DNA from: a virus
Reading direction: 5' to 3' (one strand)
Length of the DNA stretch: 30,928 nt
Virus record (IMG/VR): IMGVR_UViG_3300021964_007506
Span: 1 to 30,928 of that record
A model generated the notes under the pieces. That model searched no databases. It saw only the letters and a list, made by a program, of their open reading frames with translations, and had not been told where the DNA came from. Within the stretch, counting starts at the first letter, position 1. Every line of letters begins with the position of its first letter. Shown here piece by piece: positions 20,806 through 28,816 of the stretch. Both the position numbers and the translations under genes were made by a program.

Positions 20806-21319
20806 GGCCGTATTTTGTCCAATCTGTAAATTTCTCTCTATCTAACAGATCATGTAAACTATGACACCATACGCCGGGGTTAGATGCCTTAAAGTCTTTA
20901 TCATCAATCTTCAACATAGTGTTGTAGTTCCACTGTTTCACGTAAGGCAACGGAACGCGAAGTTGTGGGATAAAGTTGTCGTATTCGATTAATGGTGATT
21001 CTAAAAATGCTTCTGCAAGCGAAATAGGAATATCTAAACTACACAGTTTACCTGCTGTTAAAAACGCTTTGATCATATTATCCCAAGGTGTCCATTCGTC
21101 GGCATCTTCAGGAAAGTTTGCACCAGGATTAAAACTGTGATTAGCACCAAAGAAGATATGTTCGCATTGTTCTTCATCGTAATGCTTTTGAATAACATCA
21201 CAAGGTTGAACACCTGTAACAAATAGTGTCTTCATTCCGAACGCAGGAGTTTTTTCAACTTCTACACCTGTGAAGTATACGATATCTTCTTTTGCACTGT
21301 TTGCGTAATCACGTTTCAT
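20786..21319 (-). CDS. Unknown protein between queD and dpdA (177 aa)
   Basis: A soluble, compact protein with many motif-like stretches: VYFTGVEVEKTPAFGMKTLF, VTGVQPCDVIQKHY, HIFFGANHSFNPGANFP, WTPWDNMIKAFL, NFIPQLRVPLPYVKQWNYNT, MLKIDDKDFKASNPGVWCHS. The strand-loop alternation and retained Gly/Pro/Asn turns suggest an enzyme. There is no CxxxCxxC, QueC-type SGGxDS or QueF motif. Because it lies between queD and dpdA, with the coupled 55-aa gene, a role in making or finishing the deazaguanine base is likely but unproven. It could fill the step after QueE, such as decarboxylation of CDG, a step known in other phages (DpdL). Confidence 0.6.
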   Translation of the reverse strand: MKRDYANSAKEDIVYFTGVEVEKTPAFGMKTLFVTGVQPCDVIQKHYDEEQCEHIFFGANHSFNPGANFPEDADEWTPWDNMIKAFLTAGKLCSLDIPISLAEAFLESPLIEYDNFIPQLRVPLPYVKQWNYNTMLKIDDKDFKASNPGVWCHSLHDLLDREKFTDWTKYGLDKVIK

Positions 21320-21476
21320 TTTCTAACCTATGTATTTCATCTTTGATCCAAAGTTTTTGAGTTTTCAATCTGTTTATTAAATGATCATCCATAAACTTAT
21401 TATACATTATTTTTATCTCGTCGTCAAGTGCTCTATGCTTTTTATATAGGCTTTCAATATAAGTTTCAGTGGTCAT
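21309..21476 (-). CDS. DUF465-like small coiled-coil protein (55 aa)
   Basis: ATG 21476 overlaps the dpdA stop (ATGA) and the frame ends inside the start of the 177-aa gene. The sequence has the pattern of YdcH/DUF465 proteins: LYKKHRALDDEIKIMYNKF and, after a short turn, LKTQKLWIKDEIHRL. Two helices probably form a hairpin or dimer. The function of the family is not established. Overlaps on both sides imply co-translation with dpdA. Confidence 0.6.
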   Translation of the reverse strand: MTTETYIESLYKKHRALDDEIKIMYNKFMDDHLINRLKTQKLWIKDEIHRLENET

Positions 21477-22999
21477 TCAAATAATTCTCCGTACTTGGTT
21501 TGAGGATTGACAATACGTTTGCCAGTATTTCCTCTTGTACCTATGATAGTGTCCCAAAATCTACTAAATTCTTCAATTACCGCATTCGCTTCGTCTCTGC
21601 TTGATGTTGCAAATATTGCTTCCACAACATCTCTAAAAAATAACCTGTCAAAACGCTCTTCGACAAGCATTGCCGGAATGACGCCATTATCGTATTGTCT
21701 ATTTGCTTCTTGTACTGCATTGATGTGGCTCCACACATTGTGACCCATCTGGATCGCATAACTAAAACTATCCCAACTAGTTGAATCTCGGTTTCGTATA
21801 ACCTGGTTACCGTTATCATCTAGTATAGGATTACCATTTTTATCCCTATCAATATCACCTTTAAGTATTTTAGGTGTACCAATTAGATTCTTATCGCCTT
21901 CTGCATATATACAAACATCATTTACTTTGATATTTTTGGATAGCGGACTGTCTGTAAAGTTTTTAAAGATACCGTCTTGTAATACTGCATCTCTAAAGTT
22001 ACGTGTATCAGTTGCAAACTTTAATTCGTCAATACTAGGGACCATTCTATACACCCATTTACTTCTGTCTTCAGTTTCGGTTTGTATATAGATTTGTCCG
22101 TTCGCTGTAGCAAGGAAAGGACTTGCACAATCAAACGTAATAGTAAAATTTTCGTTGTGATGTTTACGAACTGCTCTTTGTACATCGGTTAACAATGTAG
22201 CCCATTCTAGTTTGCTTGTACCAAGAAAGTGCATGAAGTCATGTTTACCTTTTTCAAGTAGTCCGTCGAATCTTAGTGCAACCAAACGTTTAAGTAAAAG
22301 GTGTACATCGCACATGTTCTGTCCACCCATTGACCAACCGTTGAAGTGATCAGTGTATACCTTAGGATCACAGTAGTCTTTCATCTGTTGATACCAATCT
22401 TCAGCATCTGCATGGTTTTCACCTTGGAGAACATTCAAAAACTTACAGTTGCCGTTACGGTTCTTCATAAAGTAATCGTTGTTGATACGAGTAGCATTAA
22501 CAGCATCTTGATAATTGTCGATTCCTGTTGCTTTTGCACCAGCAGGTGAACGTGCTACCCAAGCCGGAATATCAAGTATCATACCATAGTCCATATAAGC
22601 ATCCATCCACGCAAGAACTTGCTCACGCTTCTTTTGTGCTTTAGGACAATTAGGATCTTTCCAATCGCCTTCCCAAACACCTTTACCAATTTGGAACCCA
22701 CCTGAGTCACCAAGTAACCAACTATTATTACGGTCTCTATTTCGGACCATATCTTCTTTAGCAGAGTCTTTATTGATGTCTAACTCAGCATGTCCTGCAG
22801 AGTAAAGTGTCCAATGGTAATTAAACAATCCTTCTTTTTTGTTTAACCAATTCATACTTTCCATACTTGGATAGGGAATACGTGCTGGATCTACATAATC
22901 TTCGGCACGTTGTTTTCCTATAAAAGTTGCATAGAAACCACTTAGTGCTGGAAGGAATACAGCATAATCTTTTTGTGCTTCTGTTAGGTCAGTGTTCAT
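21473..22999 (-). CDS. dpdA: DpdA-like DNA guanine transglycosylase (TGT superfamily)
   Basis: 508 aa. D98 in LGDSGGFQIGKG and D290 in ITFDCASPF correspond to the two catalytic aspartates of tRNA-guanine transglycosylase, and QGE (192-194), GWSMGG (221-226) and HFLGTSKLEW (257-266) match its base-binding loop and barrel strands. The CxCxxC zinc site of tRNA enzymes is not visible. About residues 390-420 contain a charged insertion with a repeating DKNGNP/DDNGNQ theme. DpdA enzymes swap guanine in DNA for a 7-deazaguanine base, protecting phage DNA from host restriction. FolE, QueE and QueD in the same window support DNA rather than tRNA as target. Confidence 0.82.
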   Translation of the reverse strand: MNTDLTEAQKDYAVFLPALSGFYATFIGKQRAEDYVDPARIPYPSMESMNWLNKKEGLFNYHWTLYSAGHAELDINKDSAKEDMVRNRDRNNSWLLGDSGGFQIGKGVWEGDWKDPNCPKAQKKREQVLAWMDAYMDYGMILDIPAWVARSPAGAKATGIDNYQDAVNATRINNDYFMKNRNGNCKFLNVLQGENHADAEDWYQQMKDYCDPKVYTDHFNGWSMGGQNMCDVHLLLKRLVALRFDGLLEKGKHDFMHFLGTSKLEWATLLTDVQRAVRKHHNENFTITFDCASPFLATANGQIYIQTETEDRSKWVYRMVPSIDELKFATDTRNFRDAVLQDGIFKNFTDSPLSKNIKVNDVCIYAEGDKNLIGTPKILKGDIDRDKNGNPILDDNGNQVIRNRDSTSWDSFSYAIQMGHNVWSHINAVQEANRQYDNGVIPAMLVEERFDRLFFRDVVEAIFATSSRDEANAVIEEFSRFWDTIIGTRGNTGKRIVNPQTKYGELFE

Positions 23000-23002
23000 G
23001 TA

Positions 23003-23737
23003 TTACTTACTTTGTGCTGGAAGAATGTAATTGTATGTTGCTAATCCACTGTCTACAGTAATTTGCATAGCACCTTGGTCACTTATACTCATTGTAATAT
23101 CACCGCCAAGACTTAGAATTGCTTGTGTTTGTGCTACAGGCCATGCCCATGTATGTTGTAACGAACCTTCAATATTATGTTGGAATACAAATTCACCTGC
23201 GTGTGTACTTGCATCACCAAAACTAAACACTAGATCAGTTGCATCACCTGTTTTTACAGTCTTTACATTAAACGTAGGCTCCTCTGAATGTGCCGCACTT
23301 TGTAACTTCATACGTGCAATACTAGCAATGCTTGGACTAAATTTTACGTCCCAGTTAGCACCTTTAAACTTTACACTTTTTAGTTTCTCTTCGATGATCT
23401 GCTGATTCATAAATCGATAATCATTCTGGAAGTCACCTGTGCTATTCTCGAAGTGAATGTGTGTTGGAATAGTTTCACCGTTACGATCTGCTTTTACAAC
23501 ATCAATCTTAGCATCTTTTTGATACTCTGGATTTTTTAAGTGTAGTGCTAACTTATCTAAGTTAGGCATACCAAATGTGCCTTCAGCAACAGCGGCATTT
23601 GTATCTGCTGTTAAGATCACTGATCTATCTTCGGCCATTGATTCAATTGTAGTAGTATCTGCACCAGTTACTTTTACTAGATTAAGAAAACCCAGTGCAT
23701 GTGTTTTTGCTACTACGTCTTGTAAGATATCTTTCAT
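23003..23737 (-). CDS. Candidate sliding clamp (gp45/PCNA-like)
   Basis: 244 aa, the size of T4 gp45. The sequence alternates short strands as in processivity clamps: an early domain with GTFGMPNLDKLALHLKNP resembling the 'f.v.dL...l..l' of clamps, a second domain after KFSPSIASIARMKLQ, and a C-terminus (DITMSISDQGAMQITVDSGL) followed by ATYNYILPA, the typical last strands. Low identity to gp45 is expected. Its place near the polymerase and its own consensus promoter support a replication role. The fold assignment needs structural confirmation. Confidence 0.5.
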   Translation of the reverse strand: MKDILQDVVAKTHALGFLNLVKVTGADTTTIESMAEDRSVILTADTNAAVAEGTFGMPNLDKLALHLKNPEYQKDAKIDVVKADRNGETIPTHIHFENSTGDFQNDYRFMNQQIIEEKLKSVKFKGANWDVKFSPSIASIARMKLQSAAHSEEPTFNVKTVKTGDATDLVFSFGDASTHAGEFVFQHNIEGSLQHTWAWPVAQTQAILSLGGDITMSISDQGAMQITVDSGLATYNYILPAQSK

Positions 23738-24483
23738 TTATATTCTCCTATGTTAAGTTTTATTATATTATCTTTGTCGGTGTTTGTCAAGTAGTTTTCT
23801 ATACTATATTTAGGTTTAAAGCCTAAGGTCTTAATTTTTTCTGTATTAGCACATGTCCAATTGCGTTCATATGGTGTATTTAGGCGGACAGGAAGATCTG
23901 GAGCAAATTCTGATACCTTAAACGGATGCCCAGTTCCAATATCAATTGTTCCTGTATACTTGCTATCCATGCATAGTTGTATCGCTTCACATATATCTTC
24001 AATGTGTATGAAGTCTCTATAATGAGTTGTTGTATATTCTAATTCATTATCCATTAGTTTTTGTAAAAACATACCCTGTCTTGGTTTGTTAGAATATACT
24101 GTATGGAAACGCATACCAAGGGTGTTTGGATAACGCTCAGCAGCTTCTTCAACACAATACTTTGATGCCGCATATGGGTTCAAATCGGGCTCATAGACGC
24201 TACTAGAGCTTGCGTAAAGCACTCTTGTGTCAGGATAGCGGGCAAACAAGCGTTTACTTACTTCCACATTATTACGCCAGTATCCTGCTGGATCGTTAAT
24301 ACTTTCACGTACTCCGCTTTTGCCTGCTAAGTGTATAATTAAATCAAATTCTTCTTTAAGATCAATATCATATAAGTCTTGTCCGTCCTGTAAATCAAAA
24401 CCAACTATACTATGTTCTTTTTTTAGCTTGTTTAATAGAGTACTTCCTATAAATCCTCTATGGCCTGTTAACATTATATGCAT
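23734..24483 (-). CDS. NAD-dependent epimerase/dehydratase (SDR)
   Basis: 249 aa, extended short-chain dehydrogenase family. GHRGFIG (7-13) is the NAD-binding GxxGxxG motif. SSSS (92-95) and YAASK (Y104, K108) form the catalytic Ser/Tyr/Lys set. RFHTVYSNKPRQGMFLQ and RDFIHIEDICEAI are typical nucleotide-sugar epimerase or dehydratase segments. It is shorter than full UDP-glucose epimerases (about 340 aa), as often in phages. It overlaps the phosphomannomutase gene by 10 nt and the clamp-like gene by 4. Likely converts an NDP-sugar; the exact sugar is unknown. Confidence 0.85.
   Translation of the reverse strand: MHIMLTGHRGFIGSTLLNKLKKEHSIVGFDLQDGQDLYDIDLKEEFDLIIHLAGKSGVRESINDPAGYWRNNVEVSKRLFARYPDTRVLYASSSSVYEPDLNPYAASKYCVEEAAERYPNTLGMRFHTVYSNKPRQGMFLQKLMDNELEYTTTHYRDFIHIEDICEAIQLCMDSKYTGTIDIGTGHPFKVSEFAPDLPVRLNTPYERNWTCANTEKIKTLGFKPKYSIENYLTNTDKDNIIKLNIGEYK
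23762..23790 (-). promoter_or_regulatory. Perfect sigma70 promoter for the clamp-like gene
   Basis: The - strand reads TTGACA (23790-23785), 17 nt, TATAAT (23767-23762), inside the last codons of the epimerase gene. It would start transcription about 20 nt before ATG 23737, and may also serve dpdA and queD downstream. Confidence 0.85.
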
Positions 24484-25175
24484 TTTAACTTACTCCATGT
24501 GTCTTTCCATCCGTCTACTTCAATGGCAAAACCTAGATCATTATCAATTATAACTTTCTTTAATGGATAATCGTTACCTGCTAGATCCATCCTATCTCCA
24601 TAAAAATGTAATACATCATTAGGATCAAAGTCGTTTACTATTTGACTCTTGTCTGCACCTTTAGGAGAAATATCAATTCCAGTTTCGCCTCCTGGTCTAG
24701 CAATTAGTTCAGAGAATTCATTATTAAATAGTGTAGCAATATTATTCCGTTCTCCATTTTCAGTATCATACTTTACATATAACTTTCGTTCGCCTAATGT
24801 TGCATTACGTCCTACAACACTAAAGTTAATCATGCCAGGACGTTCTTCTATATGCAGTCCTGTACGTAAAGGAAATTTACTTTCCTTAAGTTTAGATTCT
24901 AACCACGATCTTTCAAATAAAGATAATTTCCATTCATCTGATCTAATATGTGTTTCGCCTTCCCAAACATCACTACCTGAACAGTTGTAAACACGTTTTG
25001 CAAGGCTATATATTTCTTCGCCTATCTGTTCTATAGTTTTTTCTTTGTCACTTCCTGTAACAAGATATACATCGTTTTCGGCACAAAAATTGCTAAAGAA
25101 CACAGAAAAATCACTGTCAATTACTCGACGACTTGGCGTCAGTGTTCCGTCTACATCAAAAATAAATTTATTCAT
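24474..25175 (-). CDS. Eukaryotic-type phosphomannomutase-like HAD protein
   Basis: 233 aa, close to the roughly 245-aa eukaryotic PMM. FDVDGTLTPSR (6-16) holds the HAD nucleophile and acid (D7, D9). VTGSDKEKTIEQIG, NCSGSDVW, HIEERPGMINFSVVGRNA and ERKLYVKYD are PMM signatures that differ from bacterial alpha-phosphohexomutases. FYGDRMDLAGNDYP matches the final metal-binding GD...GND motif. It interconverts mannose-6-P and mannose-1-P, or a related phosphosugar. A GTG at 25178 is an alternative start. It overlaps the nucleotidyltransferase stop by 8 nt. The gene may derive from a eukaryote or another marine virus. Confidence 0.8.
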   Translation of the reverse strand: MNKFIFDVDGTLTPSRRVIDSDFSVFFSNFCAENDVYLVTGSDKEKTIEQIGEEIYSLAKRVYNCSGSDVWEGETHIRSDEWKLSLFERSWLESKLKESKFPLRTGLHIEERPGMINFSVVGRNATLGERKLYVKYDTENGERNNIATLFNNEFSELIARPGGETGIDISPKGADKSQIVNDFDPNDVLHFYGDRMDLAGNDYPLKKVIIDNDLGFAIEVDGWKDTWSKLKCI

Positions 25176-25575
25176 CACAAACTCTTTTACGTAAATCGCT
25201 TGAACTAAAACGATGCTCTCGTTTGTTGAAATAAAGATCTATATCTCGTTTGTTACAAATTGCTCTACCTGTGAACGTTTTGTCGCGATATTCTTCACCT
25301 AGTATACGCACATCAATAGGGTACATGCTAAGGATGTCTTCTAGATCTTCTTCATACTTGTATGGGATAATTTCATCTACATAACTAACTGCTTTTAATT
25401 GTGTATACCGTTCTACAATACTTTGCACTGGTCTGTTTTTTTCTGCTCGATCTACACTTGGATCAATTTGTAATCCGCATATTAGATAATCGCACTGTTC
25501 TTTTGCTTCACGCAACATAATAATATGTCCTGCGTGTAACAAATCAAACGTACTACAAGTAAATCCTACTTTCAT
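25168..25575 (-). CDS. TagD/GCT-like cytidylyltransferase
   Basis: 135 aa from ATG 25575, one base after the polymerase stop; the upstream part of the frame lies within the polymerase gene. GFTCSTFDLLHAGH (4-17) is the nucleotidyltransferase HxGH motif. HRFSSSDLRKRV stands for the usual 'R..giSTt.i...i' motif, and ILGEEYRDK matches 'vmGdDw..k' of glycerol-3-phosphate cytidylyltransferase. It transfers a nucleotide to a phosphorylated alcohol or sugar, giving an activated donor. With PMM and epimerase genes it forms an activated-sugar cassette. Confidence 0.85.
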   Translation of the reverse strand: MKVGFTCSTFDLLHAGHIIMLREAKEQCDYLICGLQIDPSVDRAEKNRPVQSIVERYTQLKAVSYVDEIIPYKYEEDLEDILSMYPIDVRILGEEYRDKTFTGRAICNKRDIDLYFNKREHRFSSSDLRKRVCDE

Positions 25576-25576
25576 A

Positions 25577-28249
25577 CTAATCACCGAATTCGAACAAACT
25601 GCCAAATGTAGTGTGCTGTTTTGTATCCTCTAGTGGATAGTTAAGCACACCAATCAAGTTGTCTAGTTTGTTGTCAATAATAGTTTCTGCCATTGCCGCA
25701 TCATCAAACGGAAGTTCTTTAAACCAATCCGGAATACGTAATTCATCTGTTGGATATGCAACACTTGTGTATCCTAATGGATTCTGTTTTAGTTTACAAA
25801 CAATAACCTTCATACCATCTACAATCTCTTGCGAATACTTGTCGCCGTTCATACGCTTGAGTGTGTTCCAGTTGATACTTGCTCTTACGTGTCCAGGCAT
25901 GTTTGCTTTGCCTTGCTTTTCTTCTAAACGCTGGTAGTGTCCAATTTTGTTTGCACGTTTTGGCGAACCTTTTTCCCAACCAGGACGTTCGCTAAACTCT
26001 TTTCGGAATTGTGTAATGCGTTCTAATATATCTGCTTGCGGAACATCAGTTAACACCATAAGCAATAGTTCACTTAAAAACTGTTGCATAAACACAGGCG
26101 TGTCTGATCTACGCAAGTCTAAGCCCATTGCTTTTACTTTGCCTGGCTTGCCATCTGTGTCACTTCTAAAACCTTCAACATCATACACAAGTGCTGCATA
26201 ACGTTTCTTAGTAATATACAATCCGCTTTCTGCAACAATTTCTCTAGCCGCCGCAATAACATCTGAACGTGACTTAGGACAATGAAATGCATCTAACATA
26301 AACTTTGGAAATGTTTCATTTGCAGCTTCACATACTTGATCATATAGTGTAATAACATTGTCTTTATCCCAAGGTATTTGCCCTGAATCAATTTGTTCTT
26401 TAAGAACAGGGTATCCACTAAAATAACAAGAGTCTGTATCACCATATATCATTGCTTCGCCAACATGATCATATGTGCCTGTAATAACTTTGTTAACTTC
26501 TGCACTCATGTGTTTAACAATAGTACGACCTGTAAGTGTTGTTGATTGGCCAATACGTTTATCAAAGAATCTACAACCAGGATTAAGAATAGCACCATAC
26601 AAACTATTCAAGTTAATCTTCTTAACCAACTGTCGTTTGTCCCAGTATTCAATCTCAGCATCGTTACCAGCATCTTTTGCTTTTTTCAACATCTTCTGCA
26701 TATCTTTACGTTCAGCATACCAACGTTTAAGTAGTCCAGGAATAACACCTTCGTGTTCAGTGGTAAAAATTGTGCCATTTGAACTAAGCATCCACGGCAT
26801 CTGGCTATCAAATATTGCTTGATACAACTCTGCTCCGCTCAAAACATCGCTTCGACCGTCTTCCCAGTCAACAGTTAATGCAATATCTTTGCGTCGGTCC
26901 ATAACTGCTTCATATTCTTCAGTACTAAAGCGACCTTCCCAACTACCTGCAAAGCTCTTCTTCTTTAATCCCATATCTTCAGTGACCCGAGCTTCACTAA
27001 TCTCTGGCCGAATTTGTCCTACAATAGTTGCAGGATCCATGTTCAACGCACGAATCACTGAAGGATACAGTGAATTCAAATCCATTGACCCAATCCATTT
27101 GTGCAAACCTTTTTTCGGAAACGCAACATAAGCACCAGCGGCTTGTGTATTCTCTGTGTCATCACGCTTGCGTCTATTAGGAACTTGTAATCCTCTATTG
27201 TGTGCTTCGTTAACAATACCTTGTTCAGTAACTGCTACTGCACCCATAGTGGTCTGTAGCATCACAGTATTCTCGTGAGCAACTGTGTTAGAAAGATCAA
27301 TAAATCTTAGTTTTTTGTCCAGCTTGTCCAGTAGTGCGGTATCTTGTATGTTGTATTCGATGAACTTTCTAAAGTCATTGTTGTACAACTGGTCCAAAGT
27401 GCCTTCATAAGGGATTTTGTTTTCACCAACTTCGATTTCGCCAATGGCATCAAGTCTATATGTATGTCTTTCTTCATATGTGTATTTACGATATAATTCC
27501 AAACTATCTAAATGCACTCTGCCTATGAGGTCAAAGGTGACAGCTGATTTAACATACTTCTCATATTCTCGTTTTTTTGGAAGTTGACCCCATAGACAGA
27601 ATCTACGTGTGTCGTCTTTGCTTAGTACACGACTTGTTCTATTTACAGTATAAGGAATATCATATCCTTCACTGTTCCAACCTGATAGTATATCAGCGTC
27701 TTCAATTAATGTTAAGAAAGTGTCAATCATATCACCTTCTTTTTCAAACAGCATCACATTTTCAATACCTTCAAGTTCTGCTTTTGCTTGCTCCATAGTC
27801 AGCGTCTTAGGCGGAACAGCCAAGCACACCATTGTTTCTAACCACTGTAGATATACAGATATGGATGTAATGGGCATAAACGGATCAGCAGGATCAGCAA
27901 AGCCACGCTCTGGATCAAAGTCAGTCTCAATATCAAAGAACGCAATGTTTAGTTTAGGAGCATCTTGATTGAGATAGTTTTCTGATAAGCATTGGAAGAT
28001 AGGATTAATGTCACTTTCAAAAAGCTCTTTGTCACGATTGATTGCAACTTCTTTGCGAAAGTCTTTTGTGTTCTTGCATACAATACGTGTAAGAGGATCA
28101 CCAAATATACTTTTATATTTGCCTCTTTCGTCTTTGTAATAGAATGTGTATTTTGCTTGGTATTCGTGGAAATGTCTTTTTCCATCTCTGCGCTCAACGA
28201 CTCTAATTATGTCAGAATCGCGATCAAATAGTGCGTCTACGTAACTCAT
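25577..28249 (-). CDS. 43: Family B DNA polymerase, gp43-like
   Basis: 890 aa, matching T4 gp43 (898 aa). Exonuclease motif I is FDIETD (105-110). Polymerase motif A is DLNSLYPS (starting at D390), motif B is KKINLNSLYGAIL, and motif C is YGDTDSCYF (D604, D606). The full set of catalytic acids is present, so both polymerase and proofreading activities are expected. AAGGAG precedes the ATG, and a small hairpin with an 8-nt loop abuts it. The enzyme would work with the clamp and RNase H genes of this window and must cope with deazaguanine-containing template if DpdA acts on this genome. Confidence 0.96.
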   Translation of the reverse strand: MSYVDALFDRDSDIIRVVERRDGKRHFHEYQAKYTFYYKDERGKYKSIFGDPLTRIVCKNTKDFRKEVAINRDKELFESDINPIFQCLSENYLNQDAPKLNIAFFDIETDFDPERGFADPADPFMPITSISVYLQWLETMVCLAVPPKTLTMEQAKAELEGIENVMLFEKEGDMIDTFLTLIEDADILSGWNSEGYDIPYTVNRTSRVLSKDDTRRFCLWGQLPKKREYEKYVKSAVTFDLIGRVHLDSLELYRKYTYEERHTYRLDAIGEIEVGENKIPYEGTLDQLYNNDFRKFIEYNIQDTALLDKLDKKLRFIDLSNTVAHENTVMLQTTMGAVAVTEQGIVNEAHNRGLQVPNRRKRDDTENTQAAGAYVAFPKKGLHKWIGSMDLNSLYPSVIRALNMDPATIVGQIRPEISEARVTEDMGLKKKSFAGSWEGRFSTEEYEAVMDRRKDIALTVDWEDGRSDVLSGAELYQAIFDSQMPWMLSSNGTIFTTEHEGVIPGLLKRWYAERKDMQKMLKKAKDAGNDAEIEYWDKRQLVKKINLNSLYGAILNPGCRFFDKRIGQSTTLTGRTIVKHMSAEVNKVITGTYDHVGEAMIYGDTDSCYFSGYPVLKEQIDSGQIPWDKDNVITLYDQVCEAANETFPKFMLDAFHCPKSRSDVIAAAREIVAESGLYITKKRYAALVYDVEGFRSDTDGKPGKVKAMGLDLRRSDTPVFMQQFLSELLLMVLTDVPQADILERITQFRKEFSERPGWEKGSPKRANKIGHYQRLEEKQGKANMPGHVRASINWNTLKRMNGDKYSQEIVDGMKVIVCKLKQNPLGYTSVAYPTDELRIPDWFKELPFDDAAMAETIIDNKLDNLIGVLNYPLEDTKQHTTFGSLFEFGD

Positions 28250-28260
28250 ATATCTCCTTC

Positions 28261-28276
28261 GTTGCTTATGGCCAAC
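28261..28276 (-). promoter_or_regulatory. Candidate translational operator before polymerase
   Basis: The transcript can fold as GUUG-GCCAUAAG-CAAC, a 4-bp stem with an 8-nt loop, ending two bases before AAGGAG. T4-type polymerases repress their own mRNA at a hairpin with an 8-nt loop next to the ribosome binding site; this has the same layout with a weaker stem. Confidence 0.35.
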
Positions 28277-28324
28277 TTAACCTTCTACATGCCTAGCTAT
28301 TGCTTTTGGCGTTATTATTACTTA

Positions 28325-28543
28325 TCAGAACAACAAACCCGCAACATAAATTACGGTTAGTCCTGCATTCAGGACTATTAAACTGTTCTCTTTCCAAAGG
28401 ATACCTATTAGTACCCAAAGACTGTTACTTACAATGAATGCCCATATATAAAAAGGATAAACATTAAAAGCGGCTAGAGTTGCGGCAACTAGCAAACATG
28501 CTGTGCTGACCCACGCTAACCATTGATAGGGTTTTACCACCAT
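28325..28543 (-). CDS. Small membrane protein (72 aa)
   Basis: Almost the whole chain is hydrophobic, with about three membrane helices: AWVSTACLLVAATLAAF, FYIWAFIVSNSLWVLIGIL, and LIVLNAGLTVIYVAGLLF. Positive residues before the first helix (MVVKPYQW) place the N-terminus inside. The NSLW and LNAGLTVIY pattern recalls the three-helix half-unit of SemiSWEET/PnuC-like transporters, but this is only resemblance. It overlaps the 93-aa membrane gene by 10 nt and probably works with it. Confidence 0.6.
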   Translation of the reverse strand: MVVKPYQWLAWVSTACLLVAATLAAFNVYPFYIWAFIVSNSLWVLIGILWKENSLIVLNAGLTVIYVAGLLF

Positions 28544-28815
28544 AGTGCCGCAACTCCAAATCCAAATACGTTAATAACAGCAAAGTAACCTGTTAGTAAC
28601 ATTACCCATGCCGCACCTCTGCGTACAGCTGCGTAGCACTGTGTAACCGATCCTACAAAGAAGAACGGATATATAATTAGCATATTAGGGTCTCTTGCAT
28701 TAAACGCTAATGTTAAACTTGCACATACAGTAAATATGAAACTTACAAGTTCAAATGCAAATGCAATTTTGTCGCTTTTATAACTATTAATCCAAAAGTC
28801 TTTAATTTTTTGCAT
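28534..28815 (-). CDS. Small membrane protein (93 aa)
   Basis: The start is ATG 28815, one base after the dsbA-like stop; a TTG at 28836 is unlikely. After a basic N-terminus (MQKIKDFWINSYKSDK) come three hydrophobic segments: FAFELVSFIFTVCASLTLAF, MLIIYPFFFVGSVTQCYAAV, and WVMLLTGYFAVINVFGFGVA. It resembles its smaller neighbour in helix number. Together they may form a two-part inner-membrane unit, perhaps transport or superinfection exclusion. No family could be assigned. Confidence 0.6.
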   Translation of the reverse strand: MQKIKDFWINSYKSDKIAFAFELVSFIFTVCASLTLAFNARDPNMLIIYPFFFVGSVTQCYAAVRRGAAWVMLLTGYFAVINVFGFGVAALWW

Positions 28816-28816
28816 A

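Noticed and set aside
26475-26822. 115-aa + strand frame within the polymerase
   Set aside because: Antisense to a gene with all catalytic motifs; composition is that of a mirror frame.
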